The translations under genes were made by a program, and so were the position numbers. The notes under the pieces are model-generated. The model saw nothing but the letters and a program-made list of their open reading frames with translations, made no database searches and was not told the DNA's origin. From NCBI RefSeq assembly GCF_014203235.1, contig NZ_JACHIN010000021.1, positions 1 through 64,000 on the forward strand: a stretch of DNA of 64,000 bases, read 5' to 3'. This DNA comes from Nonomuraea endophytica (GTDB taxonomy: Bacteria > Actinomycetota > Actinomycetes > Streptosporangiales > Streptosporangiaceae). Numbering within the stretch: position 1 is the first letter of the stretch; every line of letters begins with the position of its first letter. Below are positions 7,228-15,259 of this stretch, piece by piece.

Positions 7228-8540
7228 CCGACCGTGTGACCGAGGTCTACATCGAGCGCTGCGAGGCCGGCCGCAGCGAACTCGCCAAGGCGATGAGCGA
7301 CATCCGGCTGACGGACAAGTTCGCCGCCTCCTGCGCGCACCGGCTGCTGCCGCGTCCGTTCTTCATGGCGCGCGAGCGCATCCTGGGCTTCGCCGACGAG
7401 CTGACGCGGCTGTTCGACGTGCTGGTCTCGCTGCCCGAGCGGCTGCACGGCGGCGACGTGGCCGCCTTCTGCGCCGCGCTCGGCTTCGACGCGCGCAGCT
7501 CGGCGCTGCTGGCCAGATTCCCGGAACGCCCCACCCTGTACGGCAGAGCCGACCTCTACCACGACGGCGAATCCTTCCGCCTGCTGGAGTTCAACTTCGG
7601 CAGCGCGCTGGGCGGCGCCGACCGTGCCCAGATCTCCGCGGCGCTCCTGGAGGTGCCGGCGTTCCGGTCGTTCGCCGTCGAGCACGCGCTGGACTTCGTG
7701 CACACCGGCGAGCGCGTGGCCGCGGCCCTGCGCGCGGCGGCGGCCCCGGTGACCGGCTCGCGCGATCCGGTCGTCGGTTTCGTGGAGGCGGACGGCGAGC
7801 TGGGAACGTACCTGAACCTGGTCGAGTCGTTCACCGAGGCGCTGACCGGGCTGGGCATCGAGGTGGTGCTGGGCGAGCTGAGCCAGACCGCCTACGACGG
7901 CACGACCCTGACCCTGGGCGGGCGGCGGGTGGACCTGGTGCTGCGCTACTTCAACATCGGCGAGATCATGTCAGCGTCCGGCGGCGAGCAGGCGGTGGAG
8001 CCGGTGCTGCGGGCGCACGCCGACGGCGCTGCGGTCCTGTTCACGACGCTGGCCAGCGAGATCTACAACAACAAGGGCTGCCTGGCGCTGCTGTCGGACC
8101 CCGGCTGCCGGGCGACCCTGTCCGCCGGGGAGCTGGAGCTGGTGGACAGGGTGCTCCCCTGGACCAGGCGCCTGGTCCCCGGCGACCTGCCGGAGCAGTG
8201 CCTGGACCAGCAGGACGACCTGATCATCAAGCCGTGGGCCGACTTCGGCGGCAGCGGCATCGTCGCGGGCTGGGACGTGCCGGCCGAGACTTGGCGCGCC
8301 GCCGTCGAGCAGGGCGTCGCCACCGGCGCGGTGGTCCAGCGCCGGGTACGCCCCCGCCCCGAACCCGTGGTCAACCCCGACACCGGCGAGCTGGAACTGT
8401 GGGCGGCCGCCTGGGACGCCTTCCTCACCCCGGAGGGCTACGCGGGCTCGCACATCAGAGCGCTGCCGCACGCGGAGGCGCCGATCATCGGCATGGGCGT
8501 CACCCCGGCCACGAGGACCACCGGCATCTTCCTTTACTGA
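7224..8540 (+). CDS. ATP-grasp/glutathionylspermidine-synthase-like ligase, paralogue 2
   Basis: A 438-residue paralogue of the preceding gene, starting at ATG 7224 with AAGGAG eight bases upstream. It keeps YGRADLYHDG, LEFNFGSALGG, VDLVLRYFNIGEI, a LIIKPWADFGGSG lysine loop (Lys336) and QRRVRPRPEPV. The two proteins align end to end but differ in the middle, as expected for two ligases acting on different substrates or steps. Together with neuB and the exporter they suggest a product in which a carboxylate is joined to one or two amines. A strong hairpin 26 bases after the stop ends the unit. The biochemical role is inference. Confidence 0.55.
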   Translation: MTDRVTEVYIERCEAGRSELAKAMSDIRLTDKFAASCAHRLLPRPFFMARERILGFADELTRLFDVLVSLPERLHGGDVAAFCAALGFDARSSALLARFPERPTLYGRADLYHDGESFRLLEFNFGSALGGADRAQISAALLEVPAFRSFAVEHALDFVHTGERVAAALRAAAAPVTGSRDPVVGFVEADGELGTYLNLVESFTEALTGLGIEVVLGELSQTAYDGTTLTLGGRRVDLVLRYFNIGEIMSASGGEQAVEPVLRAHADGAAVLFTTLASEIYNNKGCLALLSDPGCRATLSAGELELVDRVLPWTRRLVPGDLPEQCLDQQDDLIIKPWADFGGSGIVAGWDVPAETWRAAVEQGVATGAVVQRRVRPRPEPVVNPDTGELELWAAAWDAFLTPEGYAGSHIRALPHAEAPIIGMGVTPATRTTGIFLY

Positions 8541-8565
8541 AACCGTCCAGCGGCACCACAGACCC

Positions 8566-8600
8566 GGGTGGCCCGGGGCGCCTGAGCCCCCGGGCCACCC
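8566..8600 (+). terminator. Strong hairpin terminator of the neuB operon
   Basis: GGGTGGCCCGGGG and its perfect complement form a 13-bp GC-rich stem with a 9-base loop, starting 26 bases after the stop codon at 8540. Confidence 0.75.
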
Positions 8601-8713
8601 GATCCATGTCCGCGAAATCCCGGCGTTCGGCCCATACATCGCCGACGCACAGCGGATGTATTAACCACGACGCCGAATCTGTACTCACACGGACAACAAC
8701 CCGAGGAGCACAG

Positions 8714-9010
8714 ATGAACCGTTCCGTCGTACGCGCGCACCGCTACTCCATCGCCGAGGCCGACCTCGAGGAGTTCCTGGCCCGGCGCGGCTCGCTGATC
8801 GCCACCATCCGCGAGTCCCACCCCGGCCTCACCCACGCGGTTCTGATCAGGCTCGAGGACGGCACCTACACCGACACCTGGCACTGGGAGAGCATCGGCC
8901 AGATGGGCGCCGCCTTCGCGGACATGCCCAACTTCCCCGAGGCCCCGCTGACGATGGCGCTGACCAAGGACGCCACCGCCCAGAACGGCCAGGTCGTCGA
9001 CGAGTCCTGA
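8714..9010 (+). CDS. Small ABM-like dimeric alpha/beta-barrel protein
   Basis: A 98-residue protein with GAGGAG six bases before the ATG. The pattern HRYSIAEADLEEFLARRGSLIATIR, HAVLIRLEDGTYTDTWHWES and MGAAFADMPNFPEAPL resembles dimeric alpha/beta-barrel (ABM/YgiN) proteins. It stands alone between the hairpin at 8566 and a DUF1801 gene. The function is not known. Confidence 0.6.
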   Translation: MNRSVVRAHRYSIAEADLEEFLARRGSLIATIRESHPGLTHAVLIRLEDGTYTDTWHWESIGQMGAAFADMPNFPEAPLTMALTKDATAQNGQVVDES

Positions 9011-9057
9011 ACGGCGAGCGATACCTTTCAAGTCCAGTTTCACGAAGGAGATCCACC

Positions 9058-9495
9058 ATGAGCACTTACGAGGGATTCTCGGCCGAGGAGCGGGCCGCGA
9101 TGAAGGACCACGCCACCGAGATGAAGAAGGCGGCGCGCCGCAGCACGAAGGCCGACAAGGCCGCCGAGGCCCTGCGGGACGTGCTGGAAAAGATCGCCGA
9201 GATGACGGAGGACGACCGCGTCCTGGGCGAGCGCGTCCACGCCATCGTCACCGCCGCCGCCCCGTCCCTCGCGCCCAAGCTCTGGTACGGCCAGCCCGCG
9301 TACGCCCTGGACGGCAAGCTCATCTGCTTCTTCCAGGCCAGGGCGAAGTTCAAGACCCGCTACGCGACGCTCGGGTTCAGCGAGGACGCGAAGCTGGACG
9401 AGGGCGCGATGTGGGCGACCTCCTACGCCCTGACCGAGATGACGCCCGAGGTCGAGGCCAGGATCACCGCGCTGGTGAAGCAGGCCGCCGGCTGA
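9058..9495 (+). CDS. DUF1801 (YdhG-like) protein
   Basis: A 145-residue protein with AAGGAGAT before the start. Segments SLAPKLWYGQPAYALDGKL, ICFFQARAKFKTRYATLGF and LDEGAMWATSYALTEM are the hallmark of the DUF1801/YdhG family, whose fold resembles frataxin-like iron chaperones. The first 45 residues are lysine-rich and helical (KKAARRSTKADKAAEAL). No enzymatic activity is known for the family with certainty. It is a single gene with ordinary composition. Confidence 0.75.
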   Translation: MSTYEGFSAEERAAMKDHATEMKKAARRSTKADKAAEALRDVLEKIAEMTEDDRVLGERVHAIVTAAAPSLAPKLWYGQPAYALDGKLICFFQARAKFKTRYATLGFSEDAKLDEGAMWATSYALTEMTPEVEARITALVKQAAG

Positions 9496-9532
9496 GGCCG
9501 CTATCCTCGGGAGCTCTCCCGCTCCCGGATTG

Positions 9533-10699
9533 GTGATCTTGCAGCGTATCTCCCCGCCGGCCGAAGCACCGGTCATCTCGGGCCGTCGCGTGATCGCGGC
9601 CGTGGTGTGCGTGCAACTGGCCGCCTCGCTGGGCTACTACGCGGTGATGGCCCATCTGGTCACGCACCTGCGCGCCGACGTCGGCCTGCTCGCCGGCACG
9701 ATCGCGCTGGTGCTGGGCCTGCGGGTGGCGATGCAGTATGCGCTGTTCCTACCCTTCGGCTGGCTGGTCGACCGGATCGGTCCCGGCCTGGCCGGGGCGG
9801 CGGCGTGCGTGCTCAGGGTCGCCGCGTTCGGGCTGCTGGGGCTGGCCGACGGGCCGGGCGGGTTCGTGGCGGGCGCCTTACTGCTCGCGATCGGCGGGGC
9901 GTTGTTCCATCCCGCGGCGCAGACGCTGCTGGCCAGGCTGCCTGACGGGGTGCGGCCCAAGGGTTTCGGCGTCTACGTGGTGACGGGCCAGATCGCCGCG
10001 GTCGCCGGGCCGCCGGTCGGGCTGGTGCTGCTGGCGGGCGGGTTCGTGCTCGTGGCGAGCGTGTCGGCCGCCGCGTGGGCGGTGTCGGCCGTGTTGTTCT
10101 GGACGCTGCGCCGGGTGGGCGGCCCCGACGGGCGGGCCGAGGGCCTCATGCTCGCGCGGGGGGTGGCCGAGGTCGTGCGCGACCGGCCGTTCCTGCGCTT
10201 CGCCGTCGTCACCGCGCCGGGCACGCTGCTGGTCAGCCAGGCCGTGTCCGTGGTGCCGCTGAGCGTCGGCCACTCCGGCCTGATCACCCTCTTCTTCTGT
10301 ACGGTCGCCGTCGCGACGGCAGGCGTGCAGCCGTTCGTGGCCGGGAGGGCGCGACGGCCCTGGGTGATGCGGGTCGGCATGCTCTGCCTGGGCGGCAGCT
10401 ACCTGGTCCTGGCCGCCTACCCGGTGCTGCCGGGGTGGGAGGTGGTGGTGCTGGTGGCGGCGGCCGTACTGAGTGGGCTGGGCAACGGCCTGACCACGCC
10501 CGCGGCCTTCCAGACGATCGTCGGCCGCGCGCCCGCGGGGCGGGTCGGGGTCTACAACGGCATGTACGCGTTCGTGTCCGGGCTGGCGGCGTTCGCGGGC
10601 GGGCTGTTCGTCGGGCCGTTGTTCGACGCGGGGGCGGTGGCGGCGGCGCTGATCGGGCTGGCCGTGCTGGCGGCGGTGTCGGCCGCGGCCCATCGCTAG
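9533..10699 (+). CDS. MFS transporter (DHA1-type)
   Basis: An MFS protein of about 388 residues with 11-12 hydrophobic segments. The loop motif PFGWLVDRIGPGLAG after helix 2 and HPAAQTLLARLPDG after helix 4 place it in the drug/sugar efflux branch. The start is either GTG 9533 or TTG 9530; no strong ribosome site decides. A weakly related set of MDR-type pumps is common in actinomycetes. It is convergent with a broken isochorismatase gene. Confidence 0.75.
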   Translation: MILQRISPPAEAPVISGRRVIAAVVCVQLAASLGYYAVMAHLVTHLRADVGLLAGTIALVLGLRVAMQYALFLPFGWLVDRIGPGLAGAAACVLRVAAFGLLGLADGPGGFVAGALLLAIGGALFHPAAQTLLARLPDGVRPKGFGVYVVTGQIAAVAGPPVGLVLLAGGFVLVASVSAAAWAVSAVLFWTLRRVGGPDGRAEGLMLARGVAEVVRDRPFLRFAVVTAPGTLLVSQAVSVVPLSVGHSGLITLFFCTVAVATAGVQPFVAGRARRPWVMRVGMLCLGGSYLVLAAYPVLPGWEVVVLVAAAVLSGLGNGLTTPAAFQTIVGRAPAGRVGVYNGMYAFVSGLAAFAGGLFVGPLFDAGAVAAALIGLAVLAAVSAAAHR

Positions 10700-10717
10700 G
10701 CCGGGTCGCGCGCTCGG

Positions 10718-11199
10718 CGAGGTGTAGTCGGGGGCCCACTCGCTGATCACGACCGACACGTTGATCGGGACGGCGCCGGCCTGGATCATGCGGGCCTTGC
10801 CGCCCTCGTGGCCCTCGATGGTGATGCGGCGGAGCAGTCGCTGGCGAAGTAGACCTCGTACCCGTCCTTGAGCGCGCCCAGGACCGTCTGGGCGAGGCAG
10901 ACCTCGGTCGACAGCCCCGCCATGATCAGCTTGCGGCGGCCGGTGGCCTCGACGGCGGCCTTCACGTTGGGGTCGGACCACGCGGCCGTCGTCGTGCGGT
11001 CGATCGGGGTGACGTCGGGGAAGACGTCGCTGATCCGGGTGAAGATCGGATCGGCGAGCGCCCCGCCCTGGGCGCCGACCGTGGTCAGCACGGTCGGCAC
11101 CTCCAGGAGCTTGGCCGCGCGGGCCAACATGGCGACGTTGTCGAGCAGGGCGTTGCCGTCGAGCTGGAGCATCGAGGGCGACCACGTCGCCGCGATCAA
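10718..11199 (-). pseudogene. Isochorismatase-family hydrolase remnant (frameshifted, N-terminus missing)
   Basis: A leftward cysteine-hydrolase fragment. It begins inside the family's first helix (NALLDNVAMLARAAKLL), continues through VPTVLTTVGAQGG and the catalytic region GLSTEVCLAQT with the conserved cysteine, then needs a one-base frame change at about 10828-10835 to continue as ITIEGHEGGKARMIQAG and ISEWAPDYTSP. The N-terminal catalytic aspartate strand (normally LLVDHQ) is absent, and no stop follows the last homologous residues. Two independent lesions make this a pseudogene. Confidence 0.75.
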
Positions 11200-11299
11200 G
11201 GAGTTGGGGGACTACTTCCCGACCCGCCTCCTCGGGGCCGAGCCTCCGGCCGGATTCCGCCTTACACCGGCCCCGTTCGACCTCGACCTGCTCGGCTGA
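11180..11299 (+). pseudogene. C-terminal tail of a deleted gene, family not recognised
   Basis: Reading rightward from the point where the isochorismatase remnant loses its N-terminus, one frame encodes DHVAAIKELGDYFPTRLL and GFRLTPAPFDLDLLG, then stop at 11297. It looks like a genuine protein C-terminus with no start or upstream part. The simplest explanation is a deletion between two formerly divergent genes. Confidence 0.4.
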
Positions 11300-11314
11300 G
11301 CCAGTCGGGACGCG

Positions 11315-11899
11315 TCAGGGCCGCCACATGGGCCAGAACCTGGCGCCGTCCGGCAACACGATCGGCCGGCGCTCGACGTAGCCGTGCCTGGCATACAGGC
11401 GGCTGCTCTCCGGGCTGGCGGACTCCAGGTAGGCGGGCAGGCCGTTCAGGGCGGCGTGGTGGTGGTCCATCAGGGCGCTGCCCAGGCCGCGGTTCTGGTG
11501 GTCCGGGTGGACGGCCAGGAACAGCAGGTGGTGGTGGGGCGCGTGGGGGTGGTGCTCCTCCAGGAGCTCGTCCACGGTCTGGAAGCGCTCCTGGTGCTCT
11601 CCCACCGCCTCCGCCAGGCGCCGGTCGTAGTCGTCCGGCGCCGGCAGGGGCTCCTCGCGGTGGAACCAGACGGCCGCGCCCAGCAGTTCGGACTTGTCGG
11701 TGATGAGGTCGATGTGACCGCGTTTGAGGGCGTCCTCGACGAGGATGGCCGCCCAGGCGGACATGACCGGCGCGCGCCGCTCGGGGTCGGAGATCATGTA
11801 CGCCACGACCCCCAGACCGGCGAAGGCGGTGCCGACCAGGGCGGCCACCTGGTCGACGTCGGTGTAGGCGGCCCGGTGGACGACGCGGGACTCGGACAC
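11315..11899 (-). CDS. GNAT-family N-acetyltransferase
   Basis: A 194-residue protein starting at GTG 11899 with AAGGAG nine bases upstream. The acetyl-CoA binding motif appears as LLFLAVHPDHQNRGLGSALM (a Q/RxxGxG/A loop), followed by YLESASPESSRLYARHGY and a C-terminal LPDGARFWPMWRP, which is common in GNATs related to the puromycin acetyltransferase and Rv1347c-like groups. The substrate is not predictable. It lies about 30 bases downstream of the amino-acid permease and on the same strand, so co-transcription is possible. Confidence 0.8.
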   Translation of the reverse strand: MSESRVVHRAAYTDVDQVAALVGTAFAGLGVVAYMISDPERRAPVMSAWAAILVEDALKRGHIDLITDKSELLGAAVWFHREEPLPAPDDYDRRLAEAVGEHQERFQTVDELLEEHHPHAPHHHLLFLAVHPDHQNRGLGSALMDHHHAALNGLPAYLESASPESSRLYARHGYVERRPIVLPDGARFWPMWRP

Positions 11900-11928
11900 G
11901 GGGTGTGCTCCTTCGAGGGGTGGCGGGA

Positions 11929-13398
11929 TCAGGACGCTACGGCCTTGGCGCCCTGGCCGATCTGCTGGTAGATGCCGGGGCGCAGGCGTTGCAGGACGAA
12001 GGCCCAGATCAGGCCGAGTACGGCGGCGATGCCGTACAGGCTGGGCAGGATGACCGCGAGCGGGTCGCCCTCGGGCACGCCGAGCAGGGTGGCGAAGTTG
12101 GTGATGGCCAGCCCGAGCATGACGACCAGGATGACGGCGGCGGCCACCGGGGCGAAGAGCGTGTGGGTGCGGGGTTCGGTGTGGGGGTTGCGGGCGAAGT
12201 AGATCGGCACGGAGATGGCGGTCACGGTGAGCAGCACCAGGATGCCGAAGCCGCCCAGGGTGCCGCCGAAGTAGAACAGCTGGACCATCGGGTCGAGTCC
12301 GAGGATGGCGTAGACGACGATGACCAGCAGGCCGAGGCAGCTCTGGGCGATGGATCCGGTCTTGGGGGCGCCGGTGCGGGCGGTGGTGCGGCCGAACACC
12401 TCGGGCAGCACACGTTCGCGGCCGAGCGCGAACAGGTAGCGGGCGCTGGTGTTGTGGAAGGAGAGCATGGCGGCGAAGGTGCTGGTGATGAAGAGGACCC
12501 GGCCGATGGTGGCGATCACGTCGCCCATGTGGTCGGCGGCGAGGATGAAGATGGTCTCCGCGCTGTCGCGGCGGGCAACGGCGGCGATGTTGGCGGGTCC
12601 GATGGCCACCTGCATGAGCCAGGACGACAGCGCGTAGACGCCGGCGATCACGGCGACGGACAGGTAGGTGGCGGCGGGGATGGTGCGGCGCGGGTCGCGC
12701 GACTCCTCGGAGAACACGACGGCGGCCTCGAAGCCGACGAACCCGAGGATGGCGATGACCAGCAGCGCCCCGATCCCGGGCGAGAACAACGCGGCCGGTG
12801 ACAGCGCCTCCCAGGCCAGCGACGGCCCGGCGGGATGGAACAGGTCGGCCAGGTCGAACAGGAGGATGACCGCGATCTCGGCGATCAGCAGGACGGCCAG
12901 CACGCGGCCGTTGAGGTCGACGCGGGACAGGCCGAGCGCCAGGACCAACGCCCAGGCCACCAGGGCGATGAGCCACCAGGGCAGGGTGACGCCGAGCCAG
13001 GCCGCCAGCAGTGGCACGGAGGCGGCGCCGAACACGCCGTAAAGGGCGACCTGGATGGAGTTGTAGGCCAGCAGCGCCCCCCAGGCGGCGGCCACTCCGG
13101 CGGGACGGCCCAGGCCGTGGGTGACATAGGTGTAGAAGGCCCCGGCGTTGGCCATGTAGCGGGCCATCGCCACGTACCCGACGGCGAACAGCGCGAGGAC
13201 CGCGCCGACCACGAGGAACGCGATCGGCAGGCCGGTGATCCCGGTGACGGCGTAGCCGGTGGTGACCACTCCGGCGATGACGCTGAGCGGCCCGGCGGCC
13301 GACAGCACGAAGAACGCGACGGCGGGCACGCCGAGGCGGTTGGCGGCCAGCGCGGCGGTGATCCGGTCGCCCGGGGGGTGGCGATGCTGCGTCGTCAC
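11929..13398 (-). CDS. APC-family amino-acid permease
   Basis: A 489-residue integral membrane protein with about 12-14 hydrophobic helices. The first helix carries VLSAAGPLSVIAG, matching the APC substrate-binding unwound helix, and FVGFEAAVVFSEESRDPRRTIPAATY is the conserved helix-6/loop motif. NTSARYLFALGRERVLPEVF is also typical. It should import amino acids or related amines with protons. It follows the GPP34 gene by 21 bases and precedes the acetyltransferase, forming a likely three-gene unit. Confidence 0.85.
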   Translation of the reverse strand: MTTQHRHPPGDRITAALAANRLGVPAVAFFVLSAAGPLSVIAGVVTTGYAVTGITGLPIAFLVVGAVLALFAVGYVAMARYMANAGAFYTYVTHGLGRPAGVAAAWGALLAYNSIQVALYGVFGAASVPLLAAWLGVTLPWWLIALVAWALVLALGLSRVDLNGRVLAVLLIAEIAVILLFDLADLFHPAGPSLAWEALSPAALFSPGIGALLVIAILGFVGFEAAVVFSEESRDPRRTIPAATYLSVAVIAGVYALSSWLMQVAIGPANIAAVARRDSAETIFILAADHMGDVIATIGRVLFITSTFAAMLSFHNTSARYLFALGRERVLPEVFGRTTARTGAPKTGSIAQSCLGLLVIVVYAILGLDPMVQLFYFGGTLGGFGILVLLTVTAISVPIYFARNPHTEPRTHTLFAPVAAAVILVVMLGLAITNFATLLGVPEGDPLAVILPSLYGIAAVLGLIWAFVLQRLRPGIYQQIGQGAKAVAS

Positions 13399-13419
13399 GG
13401 GGGGTTCCTTTCCAGGGGG

Positions 13420-14091
13420 TCAGAGGCGGCGGGTGCGATAGGTGAGGACGGCGTTGCCGACGGCGGCGCGTACCTGGCGGGCCAGGACGCTCAGCGGCGC
13501 GGGCAGGGCGCGCAGGACGGTCGCCAGGTAGGCCTCGCCGGTGCGGCGCATCGCGGGGTCGTTCAGCAGCACGGGGGTCAGGCCGCACGCGTCGACCAGC
13601 GCGAGGAGCATCATGTCCTGGTCGGGGACGGGGCGGTGCGCGACCAGGCAGCCCCGCAGCCGCTCCGGGGGCCAGGCGGCCCGGCCGAAGACGGCGCGGG
13701 AGGCGTAGCGGTAGCGGGGCTGGCGGTTCCTGAGCAGGCGGGGCTGTTCGCGCACGAGCAGCCCGTCGCTGATGAGCCGGTCGGCGACCATGGTGGTGGC
13801 CTGGCTCTCCATGTAGGCCAGCCAGGTGGGGATCGAGGTGTGCTGCGGGTGCGCGACCAGCTCGGCCAGCACGCTGGCGGCCAGGGGGTCCTGGACGGCG
13901 CCCCGGCCGACGACGACGAGCTGCTCTTCGCGTACGGCCAGCCGCCCGGCGAACACCAGCTCGGTCAGCAAGGCTCCGGCCAGTGCCAGAGCGATGCCGT
14001 GCGGGTGCAGGCGGGGCTGCCCGGAAATGGTGACGTCCCAGGCGACCAGGAACAGATCGTCGGCCAGGGGAAGGACGGGTCGGGATGTCAT
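13420..14091 (-). CDS. GPP34 (GOLPH3/Vps74-like) domain protein
   Basis: A 223-residue protein with the GPP34 pattern: LADDLFLVAWD at the start, ALALAGALLTELVFAGRLAVRE, VVGRGAVQDPLAASVLAELV and a long helical C-terminus. In eukaryotes the domain binds phosphatidylinositol-4-phosphate and Golgi enzymes; bacterial versions are widespread in actinomycetes with no settled role, perhaps peripheral membrane binding. The ATG has no convincing ribosome site, so translation may depend on the short upstream frame at 14116-14187. It heads a unit with an amino-acid permease. Confidence 0.75.
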   Translation of the reverse strand: MTSRPVLPLADDLFLVAWDVTISGQPRLHPHGIALALAGALLTELVFAGRLAVREEQLVVVGRGAVQDPLAASVLAELVAHPQHTSIPTWLAYMESQATTMVADRLISDGLLVREQPRLLRNRQPRYRYASRAVFGRAAWPPERLRGCLVAHRPVPDQDMMLLALVDACGLTPVLLNDPAMRRTGEAYLATVLRALPAPLSVLARQVRAAVGNAVLTYRTRRL

Positions 14092-14115
14092 GAGGATCGG
14101 AGGGGAACGAATCGG

Positions 14116-14187
14116 TCAGGCTGCTCCCTCGGGCGCGCGGGTGCGGGCTGTGGGGTGGCGAGAGGTGCCATCGACGGTGCGATCCAT
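14116..14187 (-). CDS. Possible 23-residue leader peptide
   Basis: A short frame beginning MDRTVDGTSRHPTARTR and ending GAA, with a near-perfect AGGAGG six bases before its ATG. It stops 24 bases before the GPP34 start, which itself lacks a ribosome site. No run of a single regulatory amino acid is seen (five Thr, four or five Arg). It could couple translation to GPP34 or act in attenuation. The rest of the 14092-14437 gap shows no gene; it includes a relatively AT-rich stretch near 14280-14330 that may hold a promoter. Confidence 0.35.
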   Translation of the reverse strand: MDRTVDGTSRHPTARTRAPEGAA

Positions 14188-14437
14188 TCCGGGCCTCCTG
14201 TCGGGATTTGCCGGCATGCAAATCCGCACTTTTCCAACCCGGCTGATCATGGTGAATACACCCACAGGGCGTCAAGCATCACTTGACTCTTCACAAGTAT
14301 CGGCATGAACATAAATCACGATATGTCTCTCCGTTAGCGCAGATGGCGCTTAACGTGGGGTTCTATGCCGGGCTCGCAGGTTATGAGGCCGCTATGAGGG
14401 CGATGGGCAATTTCGCCACGTCAAATGTGACTTGTCC

Positions 14438-15154
14438 TCACTTCAGGTGGGATGCCAGGCCGTCCAGGACACATTCGAGCCCCTCCTCGAACTCCCGCTC
14501 GCGGGCTTCGTGCTGGTCCTGGCCGCGCTGGCCCGCGTACAGGGCGGCGAGCCTGGGGTAGGACCTGACCGCCTCCTCGGCCGCGGGCCACAGGCGTTCT
14601 GCCCATTCCTGCTCGTTCTGGCCGCGCCGGGCCAGCCTCGTCAGCCACGCGGCCTCGCTGGTCGCCCGGCCGATGATGTAGGCCATGACCGTGTTCAGCG
14701 CCCGGTCGGCCGCCTTCAGGGAGAAGCCGCCCGCCTCGAACACCGCGAGCGTGCCCTCCGACATGCGCAGCACGTTCGGCCCCAGGTAGGCCACTCCGGC
14801 CTCGCCGAGCACGGATCCGATCCAGGGATGACGCAGCAGTCCCGCCCGCACGTTCCGGGCGAAAACCACGATGTCCGCCCGCCAGTCCTCCCCCGGCGCC
14901 GGCGGTTCGATCTCGCCGTAGACCTCGTCCACGACCAGTTCGAGCAATTCCTCCTTGCTGGCCACGTGCGTGTACATGGAGGTGGCGCCGGCTTTGAGCC
15001 GGGCGCCGAGCTTGCGCATGCTCAGGGCGTCGATGCCTTCGGCGTCCAGTAGCTCCAGCGCGGCGGCGACGATCTGCTCGCGGCTCAGCACCGGCTGCTC
15101 GCGCCGCTGAGGCCGCGGACGGGTCCACACCGACAACTCCTTCTCGCCGGACAT
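14438..15154 (-). CDS. TetR-family transcriptional regulator
   Basis: A 238-residue repressor with AGGAGA before its ATG. The N-terminal helix-turn-helix reads LSREQIVAAALELLDAEG then LSMRKLGARLKAGATSMYTHV, and the C-terminal half (WRADIVVFARNVRAGLLRHPW) fits the TetR_C/TetR-class ligand domain. It is divergent from a serine hydrolase with a set of palindromic sites in between, so it probably represses both itself and that gene. Confidence 0.85.
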   Translation of the reverse strand: MSGEKELSVWTRPRPQRREQPVLSREQIVAAALELLDAEGIDALSMRKLGARLKAGATSMYTHVASKEELLELVVDEVYGEIEPPAPGEDWRADIVVFARNVRAGLLRHPWIGSVLGEAGVAYLGPNVLRMSEGTLAVFEAGGFSLKAADRALNTVMAYIIGRATSEAAWLTRLARRGQNEQEWAERLWPAAEEAVRSYPRLAALYAGQRGQDQHEAREREFEEGLECVLDGLASHLK

Positions 15155-15183
15155 GCCTTCTCCTCGTCTCGCGCACTCCCTCC

Positions 15184-15251
15184 CGCACAGTGTACGGCTT
15201 GCGCACACCCAACGCTGTCCGTACAGTGTGCGGAGTCCGAACACTGTACGG
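15184..15251. promoter_or_regulatory. Clustered operators of the divergent TetR regulator
   Basis: CCGTACAGTGT (15219-15229) and ACACTGTACGG (15241-15251) are perfect inverted copies with 11 bases between them. A further related copy, GCACAGTGTACGG, lies around 15185-15197. The last copy ends eight bases before the hydrolase ATG, so binding would block initiation. Confidence 0.65.
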
Positions 15252-15259
15252 AGGTAGCC

